NCBI GenBank assembly: GCA_947652115.1
Contig: OX393570.1
Span: forward strand, 8,217,389 to 8,281,388
Reading direction: 5' to 3'
Origin: Blastomussa wellsi
Taxonomy: Eukaryota; Cnidaria; Anthozoa; Scleractinia; Plerogyridae
DNA: 64,000 nucleotides
This document shows positions 24,118 to 35,225 of the stretch, in pieces. A program made the position numbers and the translations under genes. The stretch's first letter is position 1, and every line of letters begins with the position of its first letter. The notes below the pieces were generated by a model. The model was not told the origin of the DNA, made no database searches, and saw only the letters and a program-made list of their open reading frames with translations.

Positions 24118-24830
24118 TTAATTGTCTCCGGTTAACAATTTCAGCTCACGCTTGGGAAACAACAATCTCGAGCCCCACAAAAACTATAAGCTCGCAAAAA
24201 CAAACAATGAAGTAAAAAAATCATTGGGTGGCTTTGTAAGCACAGCATTTTTCTTTGCAAGCATGGGCGTTGACAAAAGTAAGCATTGGCGAGCAACGAG
24301 CACTTCGGAAAAAAGCTACCTCAACTAAAAAAAGCTGAGCATGCAAGCACTTGTAAAAATATCTGCGAGAACAAGCAAAACGAGCGTCCACTAAAATTTT
24401 GCTAGCATTTGGAGCAGAAGAATAATTTTGATGGGTCACTGATGACCCTAACCTTCCTTTGCTTGCAATATATAGCTGTATTGAAGTATTCGACTTTATC
24501 ACAAAGTTGAACTGCTATCGCCATCTCACATTGAAAAATGAATAAATGTTACGTGTTAAACATTAAGGGATAACGGTTTATATGCAAATGCACACTACTG
24601 GAACAAAGACCTGAAAAGTTATGGCTGCATTTGCATATAAACCGTACCTACTCAATCGCTACTGTTGGACATTCATTAATTTATTAAGGGATAACGCTGA
24701 CGTTTTTTATAAATATACTTTGCTTTTTCTTTCCGCTTAATCTGTAGGTGATTTTCTTCGTTATCTTTATAAGACCTTGTAACGTGATCGGTCAGGAATC
24801 CTTGGATACGTCTCAGCCTCTCTCAAGCTT
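24118..24830. repeat. Large dispersed repeat, copy B
   Basis: Counterpart of 20332-21670 and uninterrupted except for a 121-bp insertion (24575-24695, including one copy of its duplicated target). Shared end blocks: ttcttcgttatctttataag and gtcaggaatccttggatac. Whether this is a segmental duplication or a high-copy element cannot be told from two copies. Confidence 0.65.
24575..24682. mobile_element. Hairpin insertion with 13-bp direct repeats in copy B
   Basis: attaagggataac occurs at 24562-24574 and 24683-24695 but only once in copy A (about 21101), so the stretch between is an insertion with duplicated target. Its left end, cggtttatatgcaaatgca, has its complement at 24626-24644, leaving about 38 nt outside the hairpin on the right. 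Confidence 0.6.
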
Positions 24831-25245
24831 TCTTAAATAAAAAAATCCTCGTTCCATGGTACACACAGAAGACACACAGTTAATTGCACACAAACTAAAG
24901 CATTTGGATTTCATGGCAGCTATCCACAACAATATCACATTTCTGATTCCAAACCAACGAGTGTGTTGATTCCTCACTTTCATTCTTCCCATCATACCTT
25001 TCACGCTGAGAAATGGCGTCAATACCCTGTGTACCTTGCGATCCCTTATCTTGACTGATTTCTTGAGCAAGGCGATTGTTTTAAGATCTTTTAACCAAGC
25101 AAACTGGGCAAATTATGTATATTTGCATATAGGAGACTGCAAAGCCTGGCACTTTAATGCTTCAGCCATCATCCATGACCAGGAATCTCAGCCTTTTTTC
25201 TGATTTTTTCTCTGAGACTTTCCCTCTTCAAGACCAACGTGAATT

Positions 25246-26788
25246 TTAAATCATTGGCATCCCAGTACTTTCCACGACTATTTTGATAAACATGGTATCG
25301 TCGCGAACGAACCCTCTCGATCTCAACAGGCTATGCGAGCAGAACAGCGGACAGCCCGAAGCGATATTCATCTCCGAGCGCGGTCGTTGAAAGCTCGAGC
25401 TGTTCGGATCCGGTCGGAAGGTCTCGGTTACGTGAGACACCCGTTCTTGGTCCAACAGCTTCATGGTGATTTTCTGCTGAAATGGCCAGGGCAACAAACC
25501 GTCATATTCTCCTCGCATTAACACTACAAACAGAGAGAGATACTTTCCTTTTCCCATTGGCCCATCGCCGTTGAGATACGCACGCGCACAGAGCTTATAA
25601 CCGTAGCGCGCCGTGCAAAACGGGGGGCTGTATATGGAGATTGTCTTCCCATCAACGGATTCACGAAATCTGCGCTGAAAGTTGTCAATCTTCCAAAGAA
25701 AGATTCCGTCATAACATGTCGTCTCCATTATTTGAAGTTTCAGGTCTTGATCAGCGAGTTGAATTTCGTGCAAAGCTAACGAGTGTTCCACGCGATCGAA
25801 TCGGTGATTGCCTCCAGCGAGACTCGGCATGGATTCCCGTTCGTAACTCCGCGGGCCCTTAGCGGTGGCGACGATCCTTGTTACTTCGTCTGAAAGAACC
25901 GCTAACCTTTCGTCTTGAATATTTAAACGCTGTTTCACTTCGTCGCTGGCCGATAATTTACTTTCTAAGGAGTTGAACAGCACAACGCTTTTCGTAAGCT
26001 CGTCCAAGCTCTTGCGCTGAGCATCCAGATTTTCTTCGACTCTTGCAAGCTTCACTTGATGCGTGGACAGGGTCTGTTTATTCAATGCCAGGGCTTCATT
26101 TTGCAACGCTAGCTGCGCTTCGTAAGATTGATTCAATTCTTGAGCAGCGTCCAGCTTTAGCTGTAAGTTTTTCATTTGTGTTAACACGTTCTCGATGAAT
26201 TTACCCGATAGAGTTAAATGCTCCACGGTGTGAGTACGAAGATGTTCCTCTAGGGACTCCCTACAGCCATGAAAAGTGCAACCCATGGAACCAAAACTGC
26301 ACTGGACAGGAGCACGGGGACATGATTGGAAGTGCTCTTTCAGGCCTTCCCTGGGAATGTCACTCTTATCACAACCATGAGGACATTTGACAGGGAACTT
26401 CCCGCACTCCTCCAAATGTTCCCTCATTTTAACCCCAGAGAATCCACTCTGGCAGTAAGGACACTCCACAACTTTATAAAGGCAATCATTTTCGACATGT
26501 TTAGCTAATTGGTATCTCAAGACAACGACATCACAGCCAAGATGGTTATACAGGCACTTCACTTTCGAAAAAGAACATTCTGCATCGTGGGCTTGTAGCT
26601 GGGCAAGTTTTCCACACCACTGACAGCCCATTGATTTCTTTGGACAGTAACACTCTAGCGCAAGAATTTCCTTGTGAGCGCATTTGTCCCTGAAAATTAA
26701 ATGCCTTTGTAGCGGTTCGTTATCATCCGGGCATTTGGGATTGGTTGGTTCTTTCGTAAAGATCTCTTCCAAACATGACCAACAAAAT
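25246..26788 (-). CDS. TRAF exon 2 (rest of RING to MATH)
   Basis: Acceptor ctttgcag|atttt at 26789/26788. Completing the Arg codon gives RFCWSCLEEI, restoring the RING. A single 1543-nt exon carries both TRAF zinc-finger regions, the coiled coil and the MATH domain, ending VVESTGMPMI. Confidence 0.92.
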
Positions 26789-29700
26789 CTGCAAAGTGAG
26801 AAAAATGTTAGTACTGTTCCACTGAATTGCTGTAGCTTCAGAAGTCTATTCATATTTATTCTGCTAATCTCAGGTTACAAAAGATTCTTCACAATAAAGA
26901 ATTGCGACAGAACATTTCTTAAAAACATTATAAGATTTAAAAAGCTAAAAAGCTGAATTAAAATCGACGACGTTTCGACGTTACCATAACGTCATTGTCA
27001 AGTCAAAATTTTTTAAAAACTAGGTTCTTTAAATACTAAGACGAATAATAAGTGATGAAAATAATTTACAAGTTAGACAAAAAGTTTCGCACGTATGGAG
27101 TCCGTTTGGACGTTCAAAGTAGGTTTGAATTGTTTGATGTAGAGCATTTCAAACACTAAACAATCAAATTTGCCTTGGCACATTCTCAGAATCTTGAAAT
27201 GGCTCTCATTCAAAAGATCGCTCCTACCATGCGCTTCATGAAAATGTTTGCCGATTGCCGAATTTTTGTGTTCAGCAAGATTCTGAGAAACTGCCAAGGC
27301 AAATTTGATTGTTTAGTGTTTGAAATGCTCTACATCAAACAATTCAAACCCAATTTGAACGTTCAAACGGACTCCATACGTGCGAAACTTTTTGTTAGTT
27401 TTTAAAAACTTTTGACTTGATAATGACGTTATGGTAACGTCGAAACGATTTTAATTCAGCTTTTAAATCTAGAGCTAAACTGAGCTGCTAGACTACGAGC
27501 AGTCCCTTTTTTCTTAGTCTGTCAAGTGCGGAGCGAAAACATGGCCGTGCGAAACCTGGGAGACGCGCCCACGCAGCGAGGCTCGTAGTCTCTCATGCCA
27601 TGTTTCGTGTTGCAGTTTCAGCAATAGTGCACTGTACTTTTGTTTTCGGGCGACGATGACGCTCTTTTATCAAAACAACCTTTTCTGACTTTTCTCGAGT
27701 AAGAAAGAACCTCTGAACCTGCGATCAGGCGTTCTTTGTTTTCCTTGTATTTTTCCTGATCGCAGATTTAGGACAAAGGAGAACGTTTTTACACCATGTA
27801 GTGCTAATATTTAGTCCCAAAAATCATGTAATGTTGGCTGATGACCAGCTAAACTAATACTGATCAACGTTTCTGATTTCGAATGTGCTTAAAACTCGAC
27901 GAAAGTATTGAAGCCATACCCTATCTCGGACGACTCCAAAGCCTGTTTAGAACAGACTCGCTTGAAATTATGATACCCTGTTCAGGACTGAGGGGTGAAC
28001 AATCATACCCTATCCAGCGGCACGTCCCGTATAGCCCATATACGGGAGTACCCCTGGGATTTCGGCCCCTTCCACTGCTGAAATATTATTAGTCGGGCGA
28101 TTGAATTAGTGAGCACCGGCGTTAGGTGGCTGCCCGCCATTTCCGAGTCCTCTTCTGCCTCAGCGTCAAAACGAGTCTAAGTGCGAAACCATTCATATGA
28201 AAATGTGTTTCACCTGCATCTTCATTCTCATGCAAAACAAGCTCGTTTCCATATGAATAGTTTCGCACTTAGACTCGTTGTGAAACAGAGGGAAAAGGGG
28301 ACTCGGAAATGGCCTATTCTGGAGCTTCTAAGATAAACTTAGCTTTTTCTACGTCTCTACAAACAGCGCCATTTGAAAGCATGATCCTCAAAATTAATTC
28401 TAGTCTATTCTTGGAACATTGGAGCTCTCTTTCCTGCGACATAACACAAAACGAGGACATGAAAATTTCCCAATACTTCAAAAAATCCCGGATTCGATTT
28501 GGTAACGTCATCAGACATTTTGAATGAACTAAGAGCTTGGTGTGGGAGGAAAAAGTACGCATTTCCGTGTCTTCACGAGCACCACCTCTCGGAATGAGAC
28601 ATGCCATTGGTTCTGGAACAATAGATAAGACGTCACAACAATGCCTCAAGGGCTAAAACAACAGAGGTAGTACTTACAGAGGACCAATGAAAATAGAGGT
28701 TCCAGAGAGGTAGCGGCTTCCTGGGTTAGTGTTAACGTCACTTCTAAAACGGATGGTCTGTTCTGAAGTAGGAAAGCACTAAAACGGATGGTCTGTTCTG
28801 AAGTAGGAAAGCACTGTACTGGCCTACTGCATTTTTTAAGCGGCCAGTTTAAGATAAAATCCAACATATAGCGATGTCTATTGAATAGTTCATCGGTCTG
28901 TTTTCACTATCAATTTAATAGCGGTATTTGTGTTTACGTGCGTAGAAATTCGAGTTAAGATTTGTAATTTGAGTATCGGACGCTATTTTGCAATGCTTGG
29001 CTTGAGCAAGATTGTTTTTAATGTCTTAATTCAAGAAAGAAGGTCGGTATTTTACGAAAAATACTTGCAAAGATAGGCACGATTTCCACATAGTCCAATG
29101 CTTTGTTATAAATACAATAACATTGTATGTATAATTTAGTAAGTGCAGTTGTTACGTGCGTTCAAAGAAAAATCGATTCAAATCTTATATTTTGTCATTT
29201 TTCTACTCTTTTTGTCAACCAGCACCGTGACTTATAATATTCCCCTTCGAGGAATCATGGCGGAACACGGCAAAGTTTATAAGGCGACCGAAATACTGAA
29301 ACGACTGTAGAATCGTAGAAGTTCGCTTGAAAGCAATACAAACGACCCGAAATTATGTCATTCTGGCTAACATTTATAAGTTCGTTGAAGGTTTATGTGC
29401 CCTTAGTTTGTTGCACTTCAGATAGCTTTCTACGAAAACGTTTTCTTTATAACTGATCCAACGTACACCAGCAGGAATATCGTCCACGGTTGCTTGCTTT
29501 AACGTTTAATTTATACAGCAGCATCTGCTCGGCAGCAGAACACAAAGATTATCGTAAAAGGGGTAAAACCCGTATCACTTCATAACTTGTGAGTCGTCTG
29601 TAAGAAGTCATTTCGCGTCTCAGTATTCTACAAGTCGAACAAATGAACGGTGTAACGTAAACTTTCTGCTCAACGCAGAATGCTTACTGCGTGTTCTACT

Positions 29701-29851
29701 TCCGTTCATGATCAATAAATACTTTATACCTGTGGCCACAAGATGACTGAGCTGGATCTCGCAATACATGACGACAGACTATACATTTGTAACGCTCTTC
29801 GGGTTCTCCAGCGACAAATTCAAGTTCCATCACGGCATAAGTTGAGGCCAT
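25246..29851 (-). CDS. TRAF-family signalling adaptor / E3 ligase (whole gene, 2 exons)
   Basis: Exons 29851-29730 and 26788-25246 join in frame (1665 nt, 554 residues). Domains in order: C3HC4-type RING, residues about 22-65 (CIVC, CGH, CWSC, CPDD); TRAF-type zinc fingers, about 75-235, with repeated C-x-(5)-C-x-H-like blocks (CPHGCDKSDIP, HFQSCPRAPVQC); coiled coil, about 240-390; TRAF-C/MATH, about 400-554 (YDGIFLWKIDNF at the start, FCTARYGYKLCARAYLNGDG, FVRDDTMFIKI at the end). Family role: trimeric adaptor under TNF-receptor and Toll/IL-1-type receptors, with K63 ubiquitin ligase activity where the RING is intact, as here. The order matches TRAF2/3/5/6-type proteins; the specific member is not assignable. 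The start at 29851 has a good context (aagATGg); an in-frame ATG at 29878 is an alternative. The 2.9-kb intron is full of repeats. Confidence 0.92.
26947..27469. mobile_element. Head-to-head pair of Penelope-like 3' fragments
   Basis: Inverted arms. acgtttcgacgttaccataa near 26970 is matched by ttatggtaacgtcgaaacg near 27430. Both arms also encode the same C-terminal GIY-YIG-type tail, KFDCLVFEMLYIKQFKP and then NVQTDSIRAKLFV, on the minus strand for the left arm (27073-27297) and the plus strand for the right (to about 27405). AIGKHFHEAHGR in the left arm matches the end of Penelope GIY-YIG domains. It lies in the TRAF intron. Confidence 0.7.
27717..27770. repeat. Short hairpin element, copy 3
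   Basis: acctgcgatcaggcgttct and cctgatcgcagattt form imperfect arms around a T-rich loop. Same family as 15197-15245 and 19757-19821. Confidence 0.65.
27780..28085. repeat. Dispersed repeat, reverse orientation of 37840-38260
   Basis: Shares tgatgaccagctaaa, aactcgacgaaagt, caggactgaggggt and acgggagtacccctggga-type phrases, in reverse order and orientation, with 37840-38260. Non-coding. Confidence 0.6.
28176..28283. repeat. Hairpin element in the TRAF intron
   Basis: aacgagtctaagtgcgaaac (from about 28172) is matched inverted by gtttcgcacttagactcgtt at about 28260-28279, and attcatatg/catatgaat continue the arms. About 40 nt of loop. Confidence 0.7.
28744..28813. repeat. 35-bp tandem duplication
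   Basis: The unit starting ctaaaacggatggtctgttc occurs twice head to tail with no visible differences (28744-28778 and 28779-28813), pointing to a recent slip or duplication. Confidence 0.85.
29730..29851 (-). CDS. TRAF exon 1 (first half of the RING)
   Basis: Encodes MASTYAVMELEFVAGEPEER and then YKCIVCRHVLRDPAQSSCGH. Donor cacag|gtataa at 29730/29729, phase 2. The intron cuts the RING between its Cys-x-His pair and the next zinc ligand. Confidence 0.88.
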
Positions 29852-30244
29852 CTTCCAGCTTATGTTTAACCACCTCAACAGCCCAAAGCGAAAGCGAAAG
29901 TGCTGACAGAAGTGCTGCGAAAGGGGGAATCCCCGATGAAACTTTACTTATAAAGAACTGACGTCACGTTACACATAATCAGCGGTTTACCTCTCGACCC
30001 CAGAAAATGGCTTGTTCGAACAATAGTACAATGGACAAAACAAGAACAAAGATGGGAAAGATTGAGGGGATAGATGGATTACAAAATGACAAATTTGAAA
30101 AATTAGGGCTAAAATTTTCAAAGTGCACAAGCTTTGACATAGCTCCTCTGTTCCTTTCCATTCTATTTAAAATATGCAATTTAGCTAAGTGATATACTCA
30201 ACCAAATTTTGGCTCATCCAGGTGTAAAACTCGTCTGTGACGTA

Positions 30245-30470
30245 TTACAGTCTTTCCCGTAAAACGTGAACATCAGAAATGTATATGGAATGTTATTGTG
30301 TTACAAGAAAAAAGCCAATCAGATGTGAGAAAACTAAACCGCAAACAGCAACGGTAATTAGTTTGTGGTTTTGAGGTTTGTTCGCGAGTCCTGAACTTTG
30401 CTGTGATTGGTCACCACATAAACAACATTCCAGAAATATTTCAGGTGTTCACGGTTTTACTAGCCTGCGT
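30245..30470. repeat. MITE family member (copy of 46489-46711)
   Basis: Interior phrases tatggaatgttattgtgtta, gtttgtggttttgaggtttg, gtcctgaactttgctg and aaatatttcaggtgttcacg are shared with 46489-46711. Ends are more diverged than in that copy. Confidence 0.65.
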
Positions 30471-31871
30471 TGCAGCCGGACGTGTCACATAATCCTCTCT
30501 GATTCTGACGAGATACTACTGCACACATGAAGCTCCTGCTCAGTGTACTTGGTGACATCTTCATGGTTAATTGGTACATCAAAATAAAATATTTACAGCA
30601 TGTCTTCCAGTGATTCTTTGATTTATGGCCTCCCCTCAAATAATTAGCCCCTTCATTTTGTTGCAAGGCATAAAACAATCAGGGTGGGACAGAGCTGTGG
30701 GGAGGGGTGCAATCCACCGTAAGAAAAAAAAGATGGCGGCTGTACATTTTACCACAACACCTTCCGAACCAAACAAAGCCCACTGGGCATACAACAAGGG
30801 GTGGTTTAATGAAAATCGTTCCTATCACTAACAACATTGCTCTTGCTGAGTTTGAATGACAAACAACTTTTCTGTTTTTTTTTTATACCCTCTTTTAGGG
30901 TTTTTGCGTGCAAAGCGTTATAGGTAAATGTACCAGTCGCCATCTTTTTCCTTATGGTGGATTGGCGTGTCTCTATTGAGCTGAGGAAGTCCACCTATTG
31001 CATGCTAATGGCTCAAAAGAAAGTGGATGTTGAAGAAAAGACTGAAATAGTTTACTCATCAAATCATTCATTTTCCTCAACGTACTTGCTCCTTTGGTAT
31101 GAAAATCTCTTTAACCAAGGGCACACCTATCCTGATTCTCAGAAGGTCTATAGAGTCCAAATTCCTTTTTTCCTTCCTTAGTGGCCATATGGCCACTGAC
31201 TGTTTAAGTTCGGTCATCAGTGAAAAATTTTAGTCGCTTAAGTTAGCTCAAGCGCTCAATCCTTAGTCTCAGTTTTAGTTGCCAGCTGGTGATGTCTGTT
31301 GCAATTTAGTCGCCAGCTCCAAATTTTTGGTCACCATGGTGACAAAAATGGTCCCAACTTGGAGGGTTGAGTGTGGCTGCAAGACCTGGACCACCTGAGA
31401 ATCAGGATAGGGTACACCATTTCAAGATTTGTTGCGTGACAGTGACATTATTTTTAACATAACAAAGACACCTATTTTGTGTCTGCCTTCCTTTCATGTG
31501 CTGTGAGAATTCTCTAAAATATAATCAAAGTTTATATTTGTCAAAAAATGTTTTGAATTCAAAGTTTCAGATATATTCACTTTTATGTTCACTTCTGTAT
31601 GTAGCTACATTGGAGTCACAGACAACCTAAAGTTTATAGTTCCAGAAAATACCCATACTCCCCCTACAGAAAAGATTGGAAATTCCTGGGGGTGGGGGTT
31701 CTCAAAGACCAAAAATTTAAAGAACTGTATGGACAGGAGCCCAATTTGTATTTCCAGAGGGCCAGGGGTGGGGTGTGTTATCAAAAGTTTTGTCCGTTGG
31801 GGGGGGGGGGGGGTATGGATAATTTATGGAACTGCACATATTCAAAATTGCTCGAAGGGGGATCGCTTACA

Positions 31872-32035
31872 GGTAACCAAAACGTACTATAAGAGTTTGT
31901 ATGAGAGTTTGTATTGATTTGTAATTTAGCCGAAAACTTTATTGCAGCTTTTCAGAGGGAAAAAGATATATTTTCAGCTAAATTATAAATCCATACAAAC
32001 TCTCTTACAAACGCTTATAGTACGCTTTGGTCACC
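31872..32035. repeat. Hairpin element upstream of the TREX 3' end
   Basis: The left arm begins ggtaaccaaaacgtactata and the right arm ends with its near-complement tatagtacgctttggtcacc. Arms of about 42 nt surround a roughly 78-nt centre. Confidence 0.7.
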
Positions 32036-32561
32036 TGTGATCACCCCAGATCCCCAACTAAAACATGCTAACACTTTTGCCCTCGCCAGAAAGCACCCTT
32101 AAAAAATCCTAGCTACATGTATATGGAAATGTCGGAACCTGGCAGTAAACGGGTAGAAGCTCTACAGAAGCTGGAAAAGGGGAGGGCCTGTAGTAGAAAT
32201 TCCAAGGATCTTCAAGGTGGCACGTAGGCTTGATTACAGCCACTGCTTGGGAACTGGAGCCCGCGCTCCTCCCCGAAACCCCTTCTTGGGGAGGAACAAA
32301 GGCCAGACTCGAGACAGTGGTGGAAATGGAGCATGGGTGGCAGGGGCCTAGGCTCGATTTACAGCCATTTTGGGAGTTTGGTGGTCATCCTCCTCCCAAT
32401 GGGGCAAGGATCGTGGGCTCACAAAACGGCTGGAAATCGAGCCTGGGTGGCAGGGACAAGGAGAAAGTCGGAGAATGTCTTGGAACAGAAATAGCCACTA
32501 CTCCTCTCCCCAGTTTACTTGTTATGATAAATCTGCTACGGTATAGTGGATAACCCTCTAA

Positions 32562-33434
32562 TCATAAAAGTCCTTCCTTTTCCAACTGTGAAAAATATTC
32601 GTCTTGCACTTGGTTTGCGTCCTTTTCATCTAAAGAAACCCGCTGCTTCTTGGAAGAGAACTTTGCGCTGTCATTGTTCTGGCAACACAATTGATGGGCT
32701 CCACTTTCTAAGTATTCCAGTATATCTGGTTTGTGTATTGCGAGTTTTAACAAAGCTAACGCATCTCCTTCAGCGCTATGAGCGCTCTCAATTTCTCCTC
32801 CAACAAATCTGTTATATAAATTTTTCAACGAACAAGAAAATCTTTTTCGTTTTCCATTCTCTTCTGTAATCTCTCCATTATTCCACTCGATTTTAGTTTC
32901 TTTGTGTTGCTTTCTGAATGCTTTCATCGAATCAGTGGCGTAAACGCTTTCAGGCAACGTTATTCCCACAGCTTCTAGATGAGAAAATAGTACATCGAAG
33001 TCGAAATTGTCGCCATTGTGAGCTACCAAGCAGGTTGGTTGCTGTTGCCTCAGGATGAATGATCTGACAATCTTTCCCAGTTCGTTGTCGAATTCCCTCT
33101 TTTTCTCGAGATCTTCATTAGACATACAAGTCAACATCGAAGCATATGACTCAATCTCCTTTGTAGGTCGAACACAAGTCGTAAATTTGTCGAGCAAACG
33201 AGGAATATTTTTCGTTTTCGAGCTGGCGATGATATGAATTCGCTCCACAGCTATCATGCTAAGCTCGGTGATTTCCACGGGTTTTCTCAAACCAGTAGCT
33301 TCAAGATCGAGGAAAATGAATGTGGAAAACTGTGAGTCACCAATCATCGTCCTCTTAAGCAGCTTAGATGGAAAGATCCGCTCACAAAAAGATGAACATT
33401 TTCTAACAACAGCAAACATAACACATATTTTCAA
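32562..33434 (-). CDS. TREX-type DEDDh 3'-5' DNA exonuclease
   Basis: Single-exon frame of 290 residues. The DEDDh motifs are complete: Exo I FLDLEATGL (D43, E45), Exo II LVAHNGDNFDFDVL (D145), Exo III HSAEGDALALL (H219, D224). The family degrades single-stranded or mispaired DNA 3' ends. In vertebrates TREX1 limits cytosolic DNA sensing by cGAS-STING; whether this copy does so is inference. Length fits the family (TREX2 about 236, TREX1 about 314). There is no hydrophobic C-terminal helix like that of mammalian TREX1, and no Pro-rich loop before motif III; the tail is charged (SSKKQRVSLDEKD). An internal Met at residue 30 (about 33347), just before the Exo I strand, is an alternative start. 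Head-to-head with GCC2. Confidence 0.9.
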   Translation of the reverse strand: MKICVMFAVVRKCSSFCERIFPSKLLKRTMIGDSQFSTFIFLDLEATGLRKPVEITELSMIAVERIHIIASSKTKNIPRLLDKFTTCVRPTKEIESYASMLTCMSNEDLEKKREFDNELGKIVRSFILRQQQPTCLVAHNGDNFDFDVLFSHLEAVGITLPESVYATDSMKAFRKQHKETKIEWNNGEITEENGKRKRFSCSLKNLYNRFVGGEIESAHSAEGDALALLKLAIHKPDILEYLESGAHQLCCQNNDSAKFSSKKQRVSLDEKDANQVQDEYFSQLEKEGLL

Positions 33435-34660
33435 AGGGAAATTTCCCGCTTCGGATCCAGCGCACTCCCGATCTTAACACCATAACGAGGCTAGACACGT
33501 ATACATGCGCAATAACTTGCACCGCATACAGTTCGGCGGATATACGCTGAGATGGCTGTGTTTCTCGGCTCAGATTTGACGTGGAGTTCTTTCCAATGCA
33601 AAACACCGGGAAGAAAGCGAAGAAAAGAACTTCTAAATTCTCGCATTGTAAGATAGAAAATTTGTAGATCCTTGGTGCTGACACTGGAGTACAAGTTTCA
33701 TGGAAATCAGAGGAAAAGTGCTCTTTCTGATCGCCATGTCCAGCTGAAATCGCCGAAGTTAGGGCGCTTCTACTGGGAAGCGCGCGTTTAATATAAATGA
33801 TATGGCTGCAATCGTAAGTCAATAGCTAAGTTTATTAACCTAATATTTTTTTATTCGTGTGGTTTTGCAAGTGAATTTCCAGCTGAGGATTTCTTTTAAT
33901 GTAGATTATTTGAAATTAATCACACTGTTTAAATGCCTTTTGAATGTAATGGCTGGAAGCTGTCGTTCTAGAACTGTGACAGAGGCAATGACGTTATGTA
34001 AAGTTCATTGATTGCATGGACGAGTGGTCGCGTGTACAAGCTTATATACGCTTGATTTCTTTTCTTTCAAACACAAATCCTAAATCGCTTCAAACCCCTG
34101 CAGTTATATCTAAGGTATAAAACCTTATTTATCCGTTCCTACTTTCACAAATTGGTAAACATCCAATTTGTTATTGCTGCTATTAATCTCACGAGAATTG
34201 AGCTTAAGTGCAGCTTGTTGATCGTTGATATAAAAGAATGAAAAAGCTTGTAACTATCCTGGTGTTACAAATATTCGGCTTCACTATTTCTACAATTTGG
34301 TTTCCCATACGTTCTTTACATGCGAAATTTTCTCACGTGGATTTTTAATATCTGATCTTGATAACGGCATGTAGACAAAAGACATGTCTGCAGTGAGACT
34401 AAAATAGGTTTGGATTTCACCATGGACCAGGACGAGTACGGGAAAACTAAAGATTATTTTATGTTAGTATTTTTTCATGGTTATCTGGAGTTGACGGAGT
34501 TGCCTTCACATGTCAACTTGAATGGGTTGCAAAAAAGTCCCATTTGTATTGACTACAGGAAAGAACATGTAAAAAAGGATGCTAATCCTCCATCCGTTTG
34601 CATACGAATTGTGTTAACAGCATGCCTGAATGCTGTTGAATTAAATTCCGTTAATATTTG
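33435..34660. promoter_or_regulatory. Region between TREX and GCC2 starts, likely divergent promoter
   Basis: TREX is transcribed leftward from here and GCC2 rightward. Two candidate GCC2 start codons were seen, neither proven. ATG at 34016 reads MDEWSR and then a possible phase-0 donor gtacaa at 34034. ATG at 34422 in an ideal context (caccATGg) reads MDQDEYGKTKDYF with a weak phase-0 donor near 34466. GCC2 exon 2 needs a phase-0 upstream exon. No TATA box was assigned. Confidence 0.35.
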
Positions 34661-34978
34661 AACTATATTTTAACTCCACAAAATTTTCTAGCCAATGTTG
34701 TGCAAAGGAATAATTTTTTTGGAGGGTAGATTCATTTAGAATTATTTTAAAATTTGAATAACATTAGATGAGACCAATTTTAAAAGTTCTTTCCCATCTT
34801 ATCTAGCTTTTACATGAGCTGTCAAATATGTGTAATTATTGCTCAATTTGCTGTGGTGAAATAAGCAGCTGATGACCATTTCACAGCCTGTTATAATTAT
34901 GTTATCACTTGTCTCTCCTTACGAAGAAGTGGCTTGCAGATGACCAAACACTGTCAGTAAGCATGGCTACAAGTAAAA

Positions 34979-35225
34979 TTATTTTCCCCTGAAAGGACAT
35001 ATGTGTCGAACTAAGTCATCTATAGTGAGCTTGGATGTCATATTACAGTACTGCCTATTATCAAGGCAAAATATTGGGGTTTGCATTGAAAGGCCAAGCA
35101 AATAATTGTCCGGACATTGTGTGACAACAGTTGAGATTTCATTGTACAGTGACAAATTTTGGTTGGCCATTGTCAGGCTGTTACATGTATTTGTAGCCCT
35201 ACTCCAGTTAAGCAAAAAAGTCCTC
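34979..35225. repeat. Dispersed ~230-bp repeat, copy 1
   Basis: Shares gagatttcattgtacagtga, caaattttggttggcc and attgtcaggctgtta phrases with 42340-42560, and in reverse with 44700-44965 and 53240-53400. Non-coding. Confidence 0.6.

Larger units (their letters stand above)
29852..32561. other. Intergenic between TRAF and TREX genes
   Basis: Contains the TRAF promoter region (about 29852-30000), an inverted-repeat element (30245-30470), a hairpin (31872-32035), a 12-14 nt G run at 31800-31813 and a partly duplicated block at 32225-32466 (gatttacagcca, ggcaggg and ggaaat phrases occur twice). No gene recognised. Confidence 0.45.

Noticed and set aside
29979..30192. Small genes on either strand upstream of the TRAF
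   Set aside because: Overlapping short frames on opposite strands without conservation signals; most likely chance.
32230..32553. Trp- and Gly-rich 107-codon frame
   Set aside because: Comes from a partly duplicated G-rich block; no family resemblance.
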